Origin: Lautropia sp. SCN 70-15
GTDB lineage: Bacteria > Pseudomonadota > Gammaproteobacteria > Burkholderiales > Burkholderiaceae_E
Direction: 5' to 3'
Length of the DNA stretch: 14,459 bases
NCBI GenBank assembly: GCA_001724315.1
Contig: MEEC01000038.1
Location: 1 to 14,459, forward strand
This document shows, in pieces, positions 7,445-14,459 of this stretch; positions within the stretch are counted from its first letter, which is position 1, and each line of letters starts with the position of its first letter. Made by a program: the position numbers and the translations under genes. The notes under the pieces were generated by a model, which worked only from the letters and a program-made list of their open reading frames with translations, had not been told where the DNA came from and did not search any database.

Positions 7445-7479
7445 CGGTGTTGCTCCTCGAAACGGGATGGCGAGCCCCG

Positions 7480-7485
7480 AGTATA
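7480..7485 (-). promoter_or_regulatory. Candidate -10 element for the aldolase gene
   Basis: On the minus strand TATACT matches the sigma-70 -10 consensus well. It would place the transcription start about 29 bases before the aldolase ATG. There is no good -35 box at the usual distance. The element sits in an imperfect palindrome, ccccgagtatagggg (7475-7489), between two divergent genes, so an activator or repressor may bind here. Confidence 0.35.
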
Positions 7486-7558
7486 GGGGCGTGCTCCGTC
7501 GCGGCCGCCCTGGGTTAGTCTCTCGATCTGAACGAGGCTCGAACGACGGAGGAGACAG

Positions 7559-8386
7559 GTGCCCGCAGGCTACGAGAACCTGAAGCTGGAAGTGGCCGAT
7601 CGCTGCGCGGTGGTCAGGCTCGACCGGCCGGCCGCGCGCAACGCGCTCTCCAACCGGCTGATGCGCGAGCTGATCGCGGTCGCGCGCGAGCTCGCCGAGC
7701 GCGACGACGTGGACGCGGTGATCCTGACCGGCGCCGCGCGTTTCTTTTCGGCGGGCGCCGACCTGGACGATGCCCGGGCCTGGGCCGACGCCTCGCTGTC
7801 GATCTCGGAGCGGCGCCGCATCACCGCGACCGGCTACCGGCTGTGCCGGGCCTGGGAGGAGATCCCGCAGATCACGATCGCCGCGATCGAAGGCTATGCG
7901 GTCGGCGGCGGCCTGGCGCTCGCGCTGGCCTGCGACTGGCGCGTTGCGGGCGAAGACGCCTTCGTGTCGCTGCCCGAGATCTCGCTCGGCATTCCGTTGA
8001 CCTGGGGCACCGTCCCGCGGCTGGTCAACCTGCTCGGCCCGGCGAAGGCCAAGCGGCTGACCATCCTCTGCGAGCGCTTCGCGGCGCCGCAGGCGCTGGC
8101 GCTCGGCCTGCTCGACTACACGGCGCCCAGCGGCGGCGCGCTCGCGCTGGCGCTCGAGGTGGCGGCGCGCGTGCTGTCGATGCCGCCGGCCGTCGTGCGG
8201 ATGAGCAAGGAGTCTGTCAACGCGGTGGCCACGGCCCTGAACCACGCGGCCGGCTACATGGCGCACGACCAGATCGCGCTGGCGGCGGCCAGCGAGGAGT
8301 CTCAGGCGGCGCGCCAGGCCGCCTTGCGCCGCAACCGACCAGGCTCGCGCGCGGCCGCTGGGCCGCGCGAGGACGCGGACGACTAG
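7559..8386 (+). CDS. Crotonase-family protein (enoyl-CoA hydratase/isomerase-like)
   Basis: A 275-residue protein of the crotonase superfamily that would bind an acyl-CoA thioester in the cytoplasm. The two oxyanion-hole segments are clear: RFFSAGADL (61-69) and AVGGGLALALACD (114-126). The position of the second catalytic glutamate of enoyl-CoA hydratase is kept as E140 (SLPEISLGI). The first (GGGCE in the classic enzyme) is Ala here, A120. Standard syn-hydration is therefore doubtful, and an isomerase, hydrolase or other crotonase reaction is possible. The GTG at 7559 is favoured by GGAGGAG at 7548-7554, only about four bases upstream. The C-terminal 20 residues are Arg/Ala-rich and coincide with a GC hairpin. 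The gene is divergent from the aldolase gene and convergent with the aminotransferase gene. Confidence 0.9.
   Translation: MPAGYENLKLEVADRCAVVRLDRPAARNALSNRLMRELIAVARELAERDDVDAVILTGAARFFSAGADLDDARAWADASLSISERRRITATGYRLCRAWEEIPQITIAAIEGYAVGGGLALALACDWRVAGEDAFVSLPEISLGIPLTWGTVPRLVNLLGPAKAKRLTILCERFAAPQALALGLLDYTAPSGGALALALEVAARVLSMPPAVVRMSKESVNAVATALNHAAGYMAHDQIALAAASEESQAARQAALRRNRPGSRAAAGPREDADD
8348..8369. terminator. GC-rich hairpin at a convergent gene junction
   Basis: cgcgcggcc (8348-8356) pairs perfectly with ggccgcgcg (8361-8369) over a gctg loop, giving a 9-bp stem. It lies in the last codons of the crotonase gene and about 30 bases past the end of the convergent aminotransferase gene. 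There is no T-run on either strand, so it is a weak terminator candidate and may only slow polymerase. Confidence 0.3.
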
Positions 8387-8398
8387 CCCACGCCGAGC

Positions 8399-9538
8399 CT
8401 AGGCCGCCGCCTGCGCCGCCTGGGCCAGCGCCCGTTCCAGGTGCGCCACCGTGCGGTCGATGTTGCCGAGCTTGTCCAGCCCGAACAGCCCGATCCGGAA
8501 GGTCCGGAAGTCGGCCGGCTCGTCGCATTGCAGCGGCACGCCGGCTGCGGTCTGCAGGCCCAAGCCCAGGAAGCGCTTGCCCGAGTGGATCTCCGGGTCG
8601 TCGGTGTAGCTGACCACCACGCCGGGCGCCTCGAAGCCGGGTGCCGCCACGCTCGGGAAGCCGCGGCCGGCGAGCAGCGCGCGCACGCGGGCGCCGAGCG
8701 CCAGCTGGTCGGTGCGGGCCTTGTCGAAGCCGTAGCGCTTCGTTTCGAGCATGGCGTCGCGCACGCTGGCCAGCGCGTCGGTGGGCATGGTGGCGTGATA
8801 GGCGTGGCCGCCCTTCTCGTAGGCTTCCATGATCTGCAGCCACTTGCGCAGGTCGCAGGCGTAGCTGGTGCTGGCGGTGGCCTCGATGCGCTCGCGCGCG
8901 GTCTCGCCCAGCATCACGAAAGCGCAGCAGGGCGAGCCGCTCCAGCCTTTCTGCGGGGCGCTGATCAGGACGTCGACGCCGGTGGCCTTCATGTCCACCC
9001 ACACGGTGCCGGAGGCGATGCAGTCGAGCACGAACATGCCGCCCACCGCGTGCACCGCGTCGGCCACCCGCTTCAGGTAGTCGTCGGGCAGCATCAAGCC
9101 GGCCGAGGTCTCCACGTGCGGCGCGAACACCAGGTCGGGTTTCTCGCGGGCGATGGTGGCGACCACCTCGTCGATCGGCGGCGGTGCGAAGGCCGCCTTG
9201 CGGCCGGGGGCGACCGGACGCGCCTTGAGCACGATGGCCTCGGACGGGATGCCGCCCATCTCGAAGATCTGCGACCAGCGGTAGCTGAACCAGCCGGTGC
9301 GGATCACCAGGCATTTCTTGCCGGTGGCGAACTGCCTGGCCACCGCCTCCATGCCGAAGGTGCCGCTGCCCGGCACCACCACCGCCGAATGCGCGCGGTA
9401 GACCTCCTTCAGGACGCCCGAGATGTCGCGCATGACGCCCTGGAAGCGTTGCGACATGTGGTTGAGCGCGCGGTCGGTGAACACGACCGAGTATTCGAGC
9501 AGGCCGTCGGGATCGACGTCGGGACGCAGGCCGGGCAT
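8399..9538 (-). CDS. Class V aminotransferase, alanine/serine-glyoxylate type
   Basis: A 379-residue PLP enzyme of fold type I. The Schiff-base lysine is K197 in SAPQKGWSG, with the PLP-nitrogen aspartate at D172 (MFVLDCIASG). The N-terminal VVVPGSGTFGMEA (about 53-65) is the phosphate-anchoring segment. HVETSAGLMLP (141-151) and the C-terminal FRIGLFG are typical of alanine-glyoxylate, serine-pyruvate and ureidoglycine aminotransferase relatives. The likely reaction moves an amino group from alanine, serine or a related donor to glyoxylate or another oxo-acid. The exact pair is not decided by the sequence. The ATG at 9538 has GAGGAG five bases upstream (9544-9549). It is separated from the SDR/hppA unit by a strong terminator, so it probably uses its own promoter. 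Confidence 0.92.
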   Translation of the reverse strand: MPGLRPDVDPDGLLEYSVVFTDRALNHMSQRFQGVMRDISGVLKEVYRAHSAVVVPGSGTFGMEAVARQFATGKKCLVIRTGWFSYRWSQIFEMGGIPSEAIVLKARPVAPGRKAAFAPPPIDEVVATIAREKPDLVFAPHVETSAGLMLPDDYLKRVADAVHAVGGMFVLDCIASGTVWVDMKATGVDVLISAPQKGWSGSPCCAFVMLGETARERIEATASTSYACDLRKWLQIMEAYEKGGHAYHATMPTDALASVRDAMLETKRYGFDKARTDQLALGARVRALLAGRGFPSVAAPGFEAPGVVVSYTDDPEIHSGKRFLGLGLQTAAGVPLQCDEPADFRTFRIGLFGLDKLGNIDRTVAHLERALAQAAQAAA

Positions 9539-9576
9539 GGCGACTCCTCGATGGGTTGTCCGTCGTTGGTCGTCGG

Positions 9577-9582
9577 AGCATA
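9577..9582 (-). promoter_or_regulatory. Candidate -10 element for the aminotransferase gene
   Basis: TATGCT on the minus strand lies between the upstream terminator and the aminotransferase ATG, giving an expected leader of about 30 bases. The -35 region would fall within the terminator stem and does not match the consensus. Confidence 0.25.
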
Positions 9583-9584
9583 CC

Positions 9585-9618
9585 CCCAAAGAAAAAGCCG
9601 GGCCATCGGCCCGGCTTT
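9585..9618 (-). terminator. Rho-independent terminator after the hppA-SDR unit
   Basis: An 11-bp perfect stem (9594-9604 with 9608-9618, GC core gccgggcc/ggcccggc) has a 3-nt loop. On the minus strand it is followed by tttttctttggg. It lies 39 bases beyond the stop of the short-chain dehydrogenase. On the plus strand the trailing T-run is only three bases, so it acts mainly on minus-strand transcripts. Confidence 0.88.
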
Positions 9619-9656
9619 GCGGAAACGGTGCGAGCGGTTCGCTGCCCGCGGCCGAC

Positions 9657-10421
9657 TCAGCGCGGCGCCATCCTGATCGCCCCATCCAGCCGGATGGTCT
9701 CGCCGTTCAGCATCACGTTGGCGAAGATGTGCTCGACCATCGCCGCGTATTCGTTCGGACGCCCGAGCCGCGAGGGGAAGGGCACCTGCTTGCCGAGCGA
9801 CTCCTGGGCTTCCTTCGGCAGGCTCTGGAGCAGCGGCGTGAGGAAGAGCCCCGGCGCGATCGTGACCACGCGCACGCCGTCGCGGGCCAGGTCGCGGGCG
9901 ACGGGCAGCGTCATGCCCACGATGCCGCCCTTCGAGGCCGCATAGGCGGCCTGGCCGATCTGGCCGTCGTAGGCGGCCACCGAGGCGGTGTTCACGATCA
10001 CGCCGCGCTCGCCTTCGGCGTTCGGCGTGTTCTTCACCATGGCCGCGGCGGCGAGCCGCAGCATGTTGAAGCTGCCGATCAGGTTGATCTGAACGACCTT
10101 CGCGAACAGGTCGAGCGGGTGCGGGCCGTCCTTGCCGACCGTCTTGCACGGGGGGCCGATGCCGGCGCAGTTGACCAGGCCGGCCAGCTCGCCCATTTCC
10201 AGGGCGGCGGCCACCGCCGCCTGCGCGTCGGCCTCGGCGGTGACGTCGCAGCGCACGAAGCGCGCGGCCGCGCCGAGCTGCCCCGCGAACTCCGCGCCCA
10301 GCTTGTCGTTGACGTCGGCGATCAGCACCTTGCCGCCCAGCTCGACGATCCGCTGTGCGGTCGCGCCGCCGAGCCCCGATGCGCCGCCGGTGACGACGAC
10401 GACCTTGCCCTTCACGTCCAT
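9657..10421 (-). CDS. Short-chain dehydrogenase/reductase, 3-hydroxyacyl-CoA dehydrogenase type 2-like
   Basis: A 254-residue classical SDR. The cofactor-binding motif TGGASGLG is at 11-18, and D36 at the end of beta-2 (VLIADV) favours NAD(H). NCAG is at 84-87 and the catalytic set is N113, S147, Y160 and K164 (YAASKGG). The closest look is to HSD17B10/type-2 3-hydroxyacyl-CoA dehydrogenases, which oxidise short 3-hydroxyacyl-CoAs. The insert KTVGKDGPHPLDLF and the GERGVIVNTASVAAYDGQIGQ stretch support this. The ATG at 10421 lies four bases past the hppA stop. Its GGAGG ribosome site lies within the last hppA codons, so the two are translationally coupled. A strong terminator follows. The substrate assignment is family-based. 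Confidence 0.92.
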   Translation of the reverse strand: MDVKGKVVVVTGGASGLGGATAQRIVELGGKVLIADVNDKLGAEFAGQLGAAARFVRCDVTAEADAQAAVAAALEMGELAGLVNCAGIGPPCKTVGKDGPHPLDLFAKVVQINLIGSFNMLRLAAAAMVKNTPNAEGERGVIVNTASVAAYDGQIGQAAYAASKGGIVGMTLPVARDLARDGVRVVTIAPGLFLTPLLQSLPKEAQESLGKQVPFPSRLGRPNEYAAMVEHIFANVMLNGETIRLDGAIRMAPR

Positions 10422-10425
10422 GGCT

Positions 10426-12513
<2,088 letters not shown>

Positions 12514-12587
12514 GTTGTCACCCCCAAGAAGTCGTTTTGATATCGGAACAGCAGCAACGGAAATCGTGTCGGCGCGGTTCGGGCGCC

Positions 12588-12614
12588 TTCCCGGGGAGTC
12601 TCCGGCCCCGGGAA
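12588..12614 (-). terminator. Hairpin between adk and hppA, possible terminator
   Basis: ttcccgggg (12588-12596) pairs with ccccgggaa (12606-12614) over a 9-nt loop, in the 113-base gap between adk and hppA and 12 bases past the adk stop. It has no T-tract, so intrinsic termination is uncertain. It could stabilise the adk mRNA end. The rest of the gap (12514-12587) holds the presumed hppA leader. Confidence 0.35.
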
Positions 12615-12626
12615 TCCGACGAGAGT

Positions 12627-13280
12627 CTACGCGAGCGCGGCCAGCGCGCGCGCGGTGATCTCCTCGACCGAACCCTGGCCCGAGATGCGGCGGTACTGCG
12701 GCGCGGCCGGGTCGCCGGTCTTCGCCCAGTCGCCGTAGTAGTCGACCAGTGGGCGGGTCTGCGCCCGGTAGACCTCGAGCCGCTTGCGCACGGTTTCCTC
12801 GCGGTCGTCGTCGCGCTGGATCAGGTCTTCGCCGGTGACGTCGTCCTTGCCGGCGACCTTGGGCGGGTTGAAGCGCACGTGGTAGGTGCGCCCGCTGGCG
12901 GCGTGGACCCGGCGCCCGCTCATCCGCTCGATGATGTCTTCCTCGGGAACGTCGATCTCGAGCACGTAGTCGAGCCGCACGCCGGCGGCCTTCATCGCCT
13001 CGGCCTGGGGAATCGTGCGAGGGAAGCCGTCGAACAGGTAGCCGGTGTGGCAGTCGGGCTGCTGCAGGCGGTCCTTGACCAGGCCGATGATGATGTCGTC
13101 GGACACCAGCCCGCCGGCGTCCATCACCTTCCTGGCTTCCAGCCCCAGCGGGGTGCCGGCCTTGACCGCGGCGCGCAGCATGTCGCCGGTCGAGATCTGG
13201 GGGATGCCGAATTTCTTCGTGATGAAGGCAGCTTGCGTGCCTTTGCCGGCGCCGGGCGGGCCGAGGAGAATCAGACGCAT
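12627..13280 (-). CDS. adk: Adenylate kinase
   Basis: A 217-residue nucleoside monophosphate kinase that interconverts ATP and AMP with two ADP in the cytoplasm. The P-loop GPPGAGKGT is at residues 7-15, the AMP-site motif STGDMLRAAV at 30-39, and DGFPRT at 84-89. A long LID domain (about 122-159) starts GRRVHAASGRTYHV, lacks zinc cysteines, and ends in the DLIQRDDD motif. The size is that of the long bacterial form. The ATG at 13280 begins the canonical MRLILLGPPG. A longer in-frame start upstream has no family support. Only a weak AGG precedes it. The gene lies after kdsB with a 115-base gap that contains a GC-rich hairpin (13324-13350) and a possible promoter. Confidence 0.97.
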   Translation of the reverse strand: MRLILLGPPGAGKGTQAAFITKKFGIPQISTGDMLRAAVKAGTPLGLEARKVMDAGGLVSDDIIIGLVKDRLQQPDCHTGYLFDGFPRTIPQAEAMKAAGVRLDYVLEIDVPEEDIIERMSGRRVHAASGRTYHVRFNPPKVAGKDDVTGEDLIQRDDDREETVRKRLEVYRAQTRPLVDYYGDWAKTGDPAAPQYRRISGQGSVEEITARALAALA

Positions 13281-13369
13281 GAAATGACCTGGTGTAGGGA
13301 CCTGGTGTTGGACGGCGCGAGAAGGCCCGTGGCGCGCCGCCGCGCGGGCCGGGTCGCGAAAGCCCGGGA

Positions 13370-13399
13370 AGCGTACCGTCAAAGGCGACGGACGGTCAA
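13370..13399 (-). promoter_or_regulatory. Weak candidate promoter for adk
   Basis: On the minus strand TTGACC (13399-13394) is followed 18 bases later by TACGCT (13375-13370). The first box overlaps the kdsB stop codon. The -35 match is good and the -10 match is poor. A GC-rich hairpin (13324-13350, ggccc/gggcc with an inner gcgcg/cgcgc stem) would lie in the leader. Confidence 0.22.
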
Positions 13400-14205
13400 T
13401 TTGGGCGTCCGCCCGACACGATGCGGCGGACGCGCTCCAGGTCGGCGGGCGTGTCCACGCCCGGCGGCGGTTGCTCGTCGGTGACCTCGACGACGATCCG
13501 GTAGCCGTACCAGAGCGCGCGCAGCTGCTCGAGGGATTCCAGCGCCTCGATCGGCGCGCGCTCGAGCGTGGGGTAGGCAAGCAGGAAGCCGACCCGGTAG
13601 GCGTACAGGCCGATGTGCCGCAGCGCGCAGGCCGGCACCGGCGCGCTGCCGTCGCGGTCGAAGGGGATGGCCGCGCGCGAGAAGAGCAGGGCGCGGCCCT
13701 CGCGGTCGAGCACCGCCTTGACCACGTTCGGACTGCGCCAGTCCTCGGGATCGTGGATCGGGTGGGCGGCGGTGGCGATGGCCGCGTCGGGCGAGGCGGC
13801 CAGCCGCGCCGCCACCGAGCGGACCAGGGGCGGCGGGATCAGCGGTTCGTCGCCCTGCACGTTCACGACGATCGTGTCGGCAGCCAGGCCGAGCAGCCGC
13901 GCGGCCTCGGCGAGCCGGTCGGTGCCCGAGGGATGGTCGGCGGCGGTCATCACCGCCTCGTGACCGGCCGCGCGCACCGCCTCGGCGATCCGCTCGCTGT
14001 CGGTGGCGATCGCCACCCGTTGGGCGCCGGCTGCGCGGGCGCGCTCGGCCACCCGCACCACCATCGGCTGGCCGCCGATGTCCGCGAGCGGTTTGTCGGG
14101 CAGGCGGGTCGAGGCCAGGCGGGCCGGGATCAGCGCGACGAAGTCGGGCTGCGCGCGGCGCGGACCACCGGAAGCGCCGTCGCCCGGGGCGATCGCGGCG
14201 CCCAT
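13396..14205 (-). CDS. kdsB: 3-deoxy-manno-octulosonate cytidylyltransferase (CMP-KDO synthetase)
   Basis: A 269-residue cytoplasmic enzyme that activates KDO with CTP for lipopolysaccharide inner-core synthesis. The CTP-binding N-terminal motif is IPARLASTRLPDKPL (26-40), followed by ATDSERI (67-73), HPSGTDRLAEA (91-101) and NVQGDEPLI (115-123). The C-terminal HIGLYAYR (197-204) and LESLEQLRALWYGYRI (222-237) are also typical. The stretch before the first motif is about 20 residues longer than usual and has no recognisable feature. The ATG at 14205 overlaps the stop of the upstream Trm112-like gene by one base (TGATG), which argues for coupling. A TTG directly before it at 14208 is the less likely start. 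Confidence 0.96.
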   Translation of the reverse strand: MGAAIAPGDGASGGPRRAQPDFVALIPARLASTRLPDKPLADIGGQPMVVRVAERARAAGAQRVAIATDSERIAEAVRAAGHEAVMTAADHPSGTDRLAEAARLLGLAADTIVVNVQGDEPLIPPPLVRSVAARLAASPDAAIATAAHPIHDPEDWRSPNVVKAVLDREGRALLFSRAAIPFDRDGSAPVPACALRHIGLYAYRVGFLLAYPTLERAPIEALESLEQLRALWYGYRIVVEVTDEQPPPGVDTPADLERVRRIVSGGRPN

Positions 14206-14405
14206 CAATCGGCCTGTTCGATGCGGCGGGCTTCGTCGACCAGCATCACAGGGATGCCGTCGCGGATCGGGAAGGCGAGCCGGTCGGGCTTGCAGACCAG
14301 TTCGCCGTCGAGCGGCGCGCCGTCAGGCGCCGTGCCGCCCCGTTCGAGTTTGAGCGGGCCCTTGCAGATCGGGCACACCAGGATGTCGAGCAGGCGTGCG
14401 TCCAA
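14205..14405 (-). CDS. Trm112/YcaR-like small protein (UPF0434 type)
   Basis: A 66-residue protein with the family hallmark LLDILVCPICKGPL (5-18) and a C-terminal LAFPIRDGIPVMLVDEARRI (43-62). Only one CxxC pair (C11, C14) plus a lone C38 (ELVCKPDRLAFPI) is present, as is usual in bacterial UPF0434 members. Its role is not established, though the fold is that of the Trm112 methyltransferase partner. The start is probably TTG at 14405, because no ATG or GTG precedes LLDILVCP in frame and residue numbering from here gives the usual family length. The ribosome site is poor (GAGACGAAAC region). It is followed by kdsB with a one-base overlap. The order lpxK, this gene, kdsB, adk is common in betaproteobacteria. 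Confidence 0.88.
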   Translation of the reverse strand: MDARLLDILVCPICKGPLKLERGGTAPDGAPLDGELVCKPDRLAFPIRDGIPVMLVDEARRIEQAD

Positions 14406-14457
14406 GTTTCGTCTCGCGCAGTGCGTTGTCGAGCCAGTCGACGAATGCCGGATCGAG
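14323..14457 (-). CDS. lpxK: Probable C-terminal end of tetraacyldisaccharide 4'-kinase
   Basis: A minus-strand frame entering from the right edge reads LDPAFVDWLDNALRETKLG and then continues to a TGA at 14325-14323. The first part resembles the C-terminal end of LpxK, and lpxK is the expected neighbour of this gene set. LpxK phosphorylates the lipid A precursor at the inner membrane. The rest (RTPARHPGVPDLQG onward) lies inside the Trm112-like gene and looks like out-of-frame sequence. Either the true protein has a short odd tail with an overlap of about 83 bases, or a sequence error hides an earlier stop. Only the first 19 residues support the call. Confidence 0.45.
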   Translation of the reverse strand, partial: LDPAFVDWLDNALRETKLGRTPARHPGVPDLQGPAQTRTGRHGA

Positions 14458-14459
14458 CC

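Noticed and set aside
8280..8386. A frameshift near the end of the crotonase gene
   Set aside because: The other frames give no better family-like C-terminus, and the protein already has the expected length. The tail is odd but not demonstrably broken.
13281..13580. An upstream in-frame extension of adenylate kinase
   Set aside because: The conserved protein begins with MRLILLGPPG, and the extension overlaps kdsB in another frame.

Overview
The window is very GC-rich chromosomal DNA with strong G/C preference at third codon positions. It looks betaproteobacterial, most likely Burkholderiales-like. The clearest pointer is the right end, where a probable lpxK tail, a Trm112/YcaR-like gene, kdsB and adk lie in the order commonly seen in that group. 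Most genes are on the minus strand. No rRNA, tRNA, CRISPR array or phage module was seen.

Left part (1-5131): a minus-strand operon encodes a small lipoprotein, a periplasmic membrane-fusion protein and an HAE-1-type RND permease. The genes are almost contiguous, with gaps of 5 and 1 bases. A further reading frame may start just after the permease and run off the left edge. No outer-membrane channel gene lies inside the window. The lipoprotein has an odd arginine-rich leader built from an 18-bp tandem repeat.

Middle (5132-6677): a complete IS1182-family-like insertion sequence has one intact transposase and perfect 21-bp terminal inverted repeats. CTAG lies on both sides. It sits exactly at the stop codon of a class II aldolase-like gene, and the duplicated CTAG keeps that TAG stop. 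Without the element, the lipoprotein start would be about 50 bases from the aldolase stop.

Centre right (6674-9538): the class II aldolase/adducin-family gene is divergent from a crotonase-family gene. The crotonase gene converges on a class V (alanine-glyoxylate-like) aminotransferase. These look like accessory central or carboxylic-acid metabolism, but no pathway can be assigned with confidence.

Right part (9590-14459): a short-chain dehydrogenase is translationally coupled behind hppA, a membrane proton-pumping pyrophosphatase whose signature residues indicate the K+-independent class. A good intrinsic terminator closes this unit. Upstream lie adk and then kdsB and the Trm112-like gene, which overlap by one base. 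Next to them is what looks like the lpxK C-terminus. These genes link lipid A/KDO synthesis with nucleotide homeostasis.

I found no clear new multi-gene system. The items most worth a second look are the IS placement at a stop codon, the repeat-built lipoprotein leader, and the crotonase lacking one of the two catalytic glutamates.
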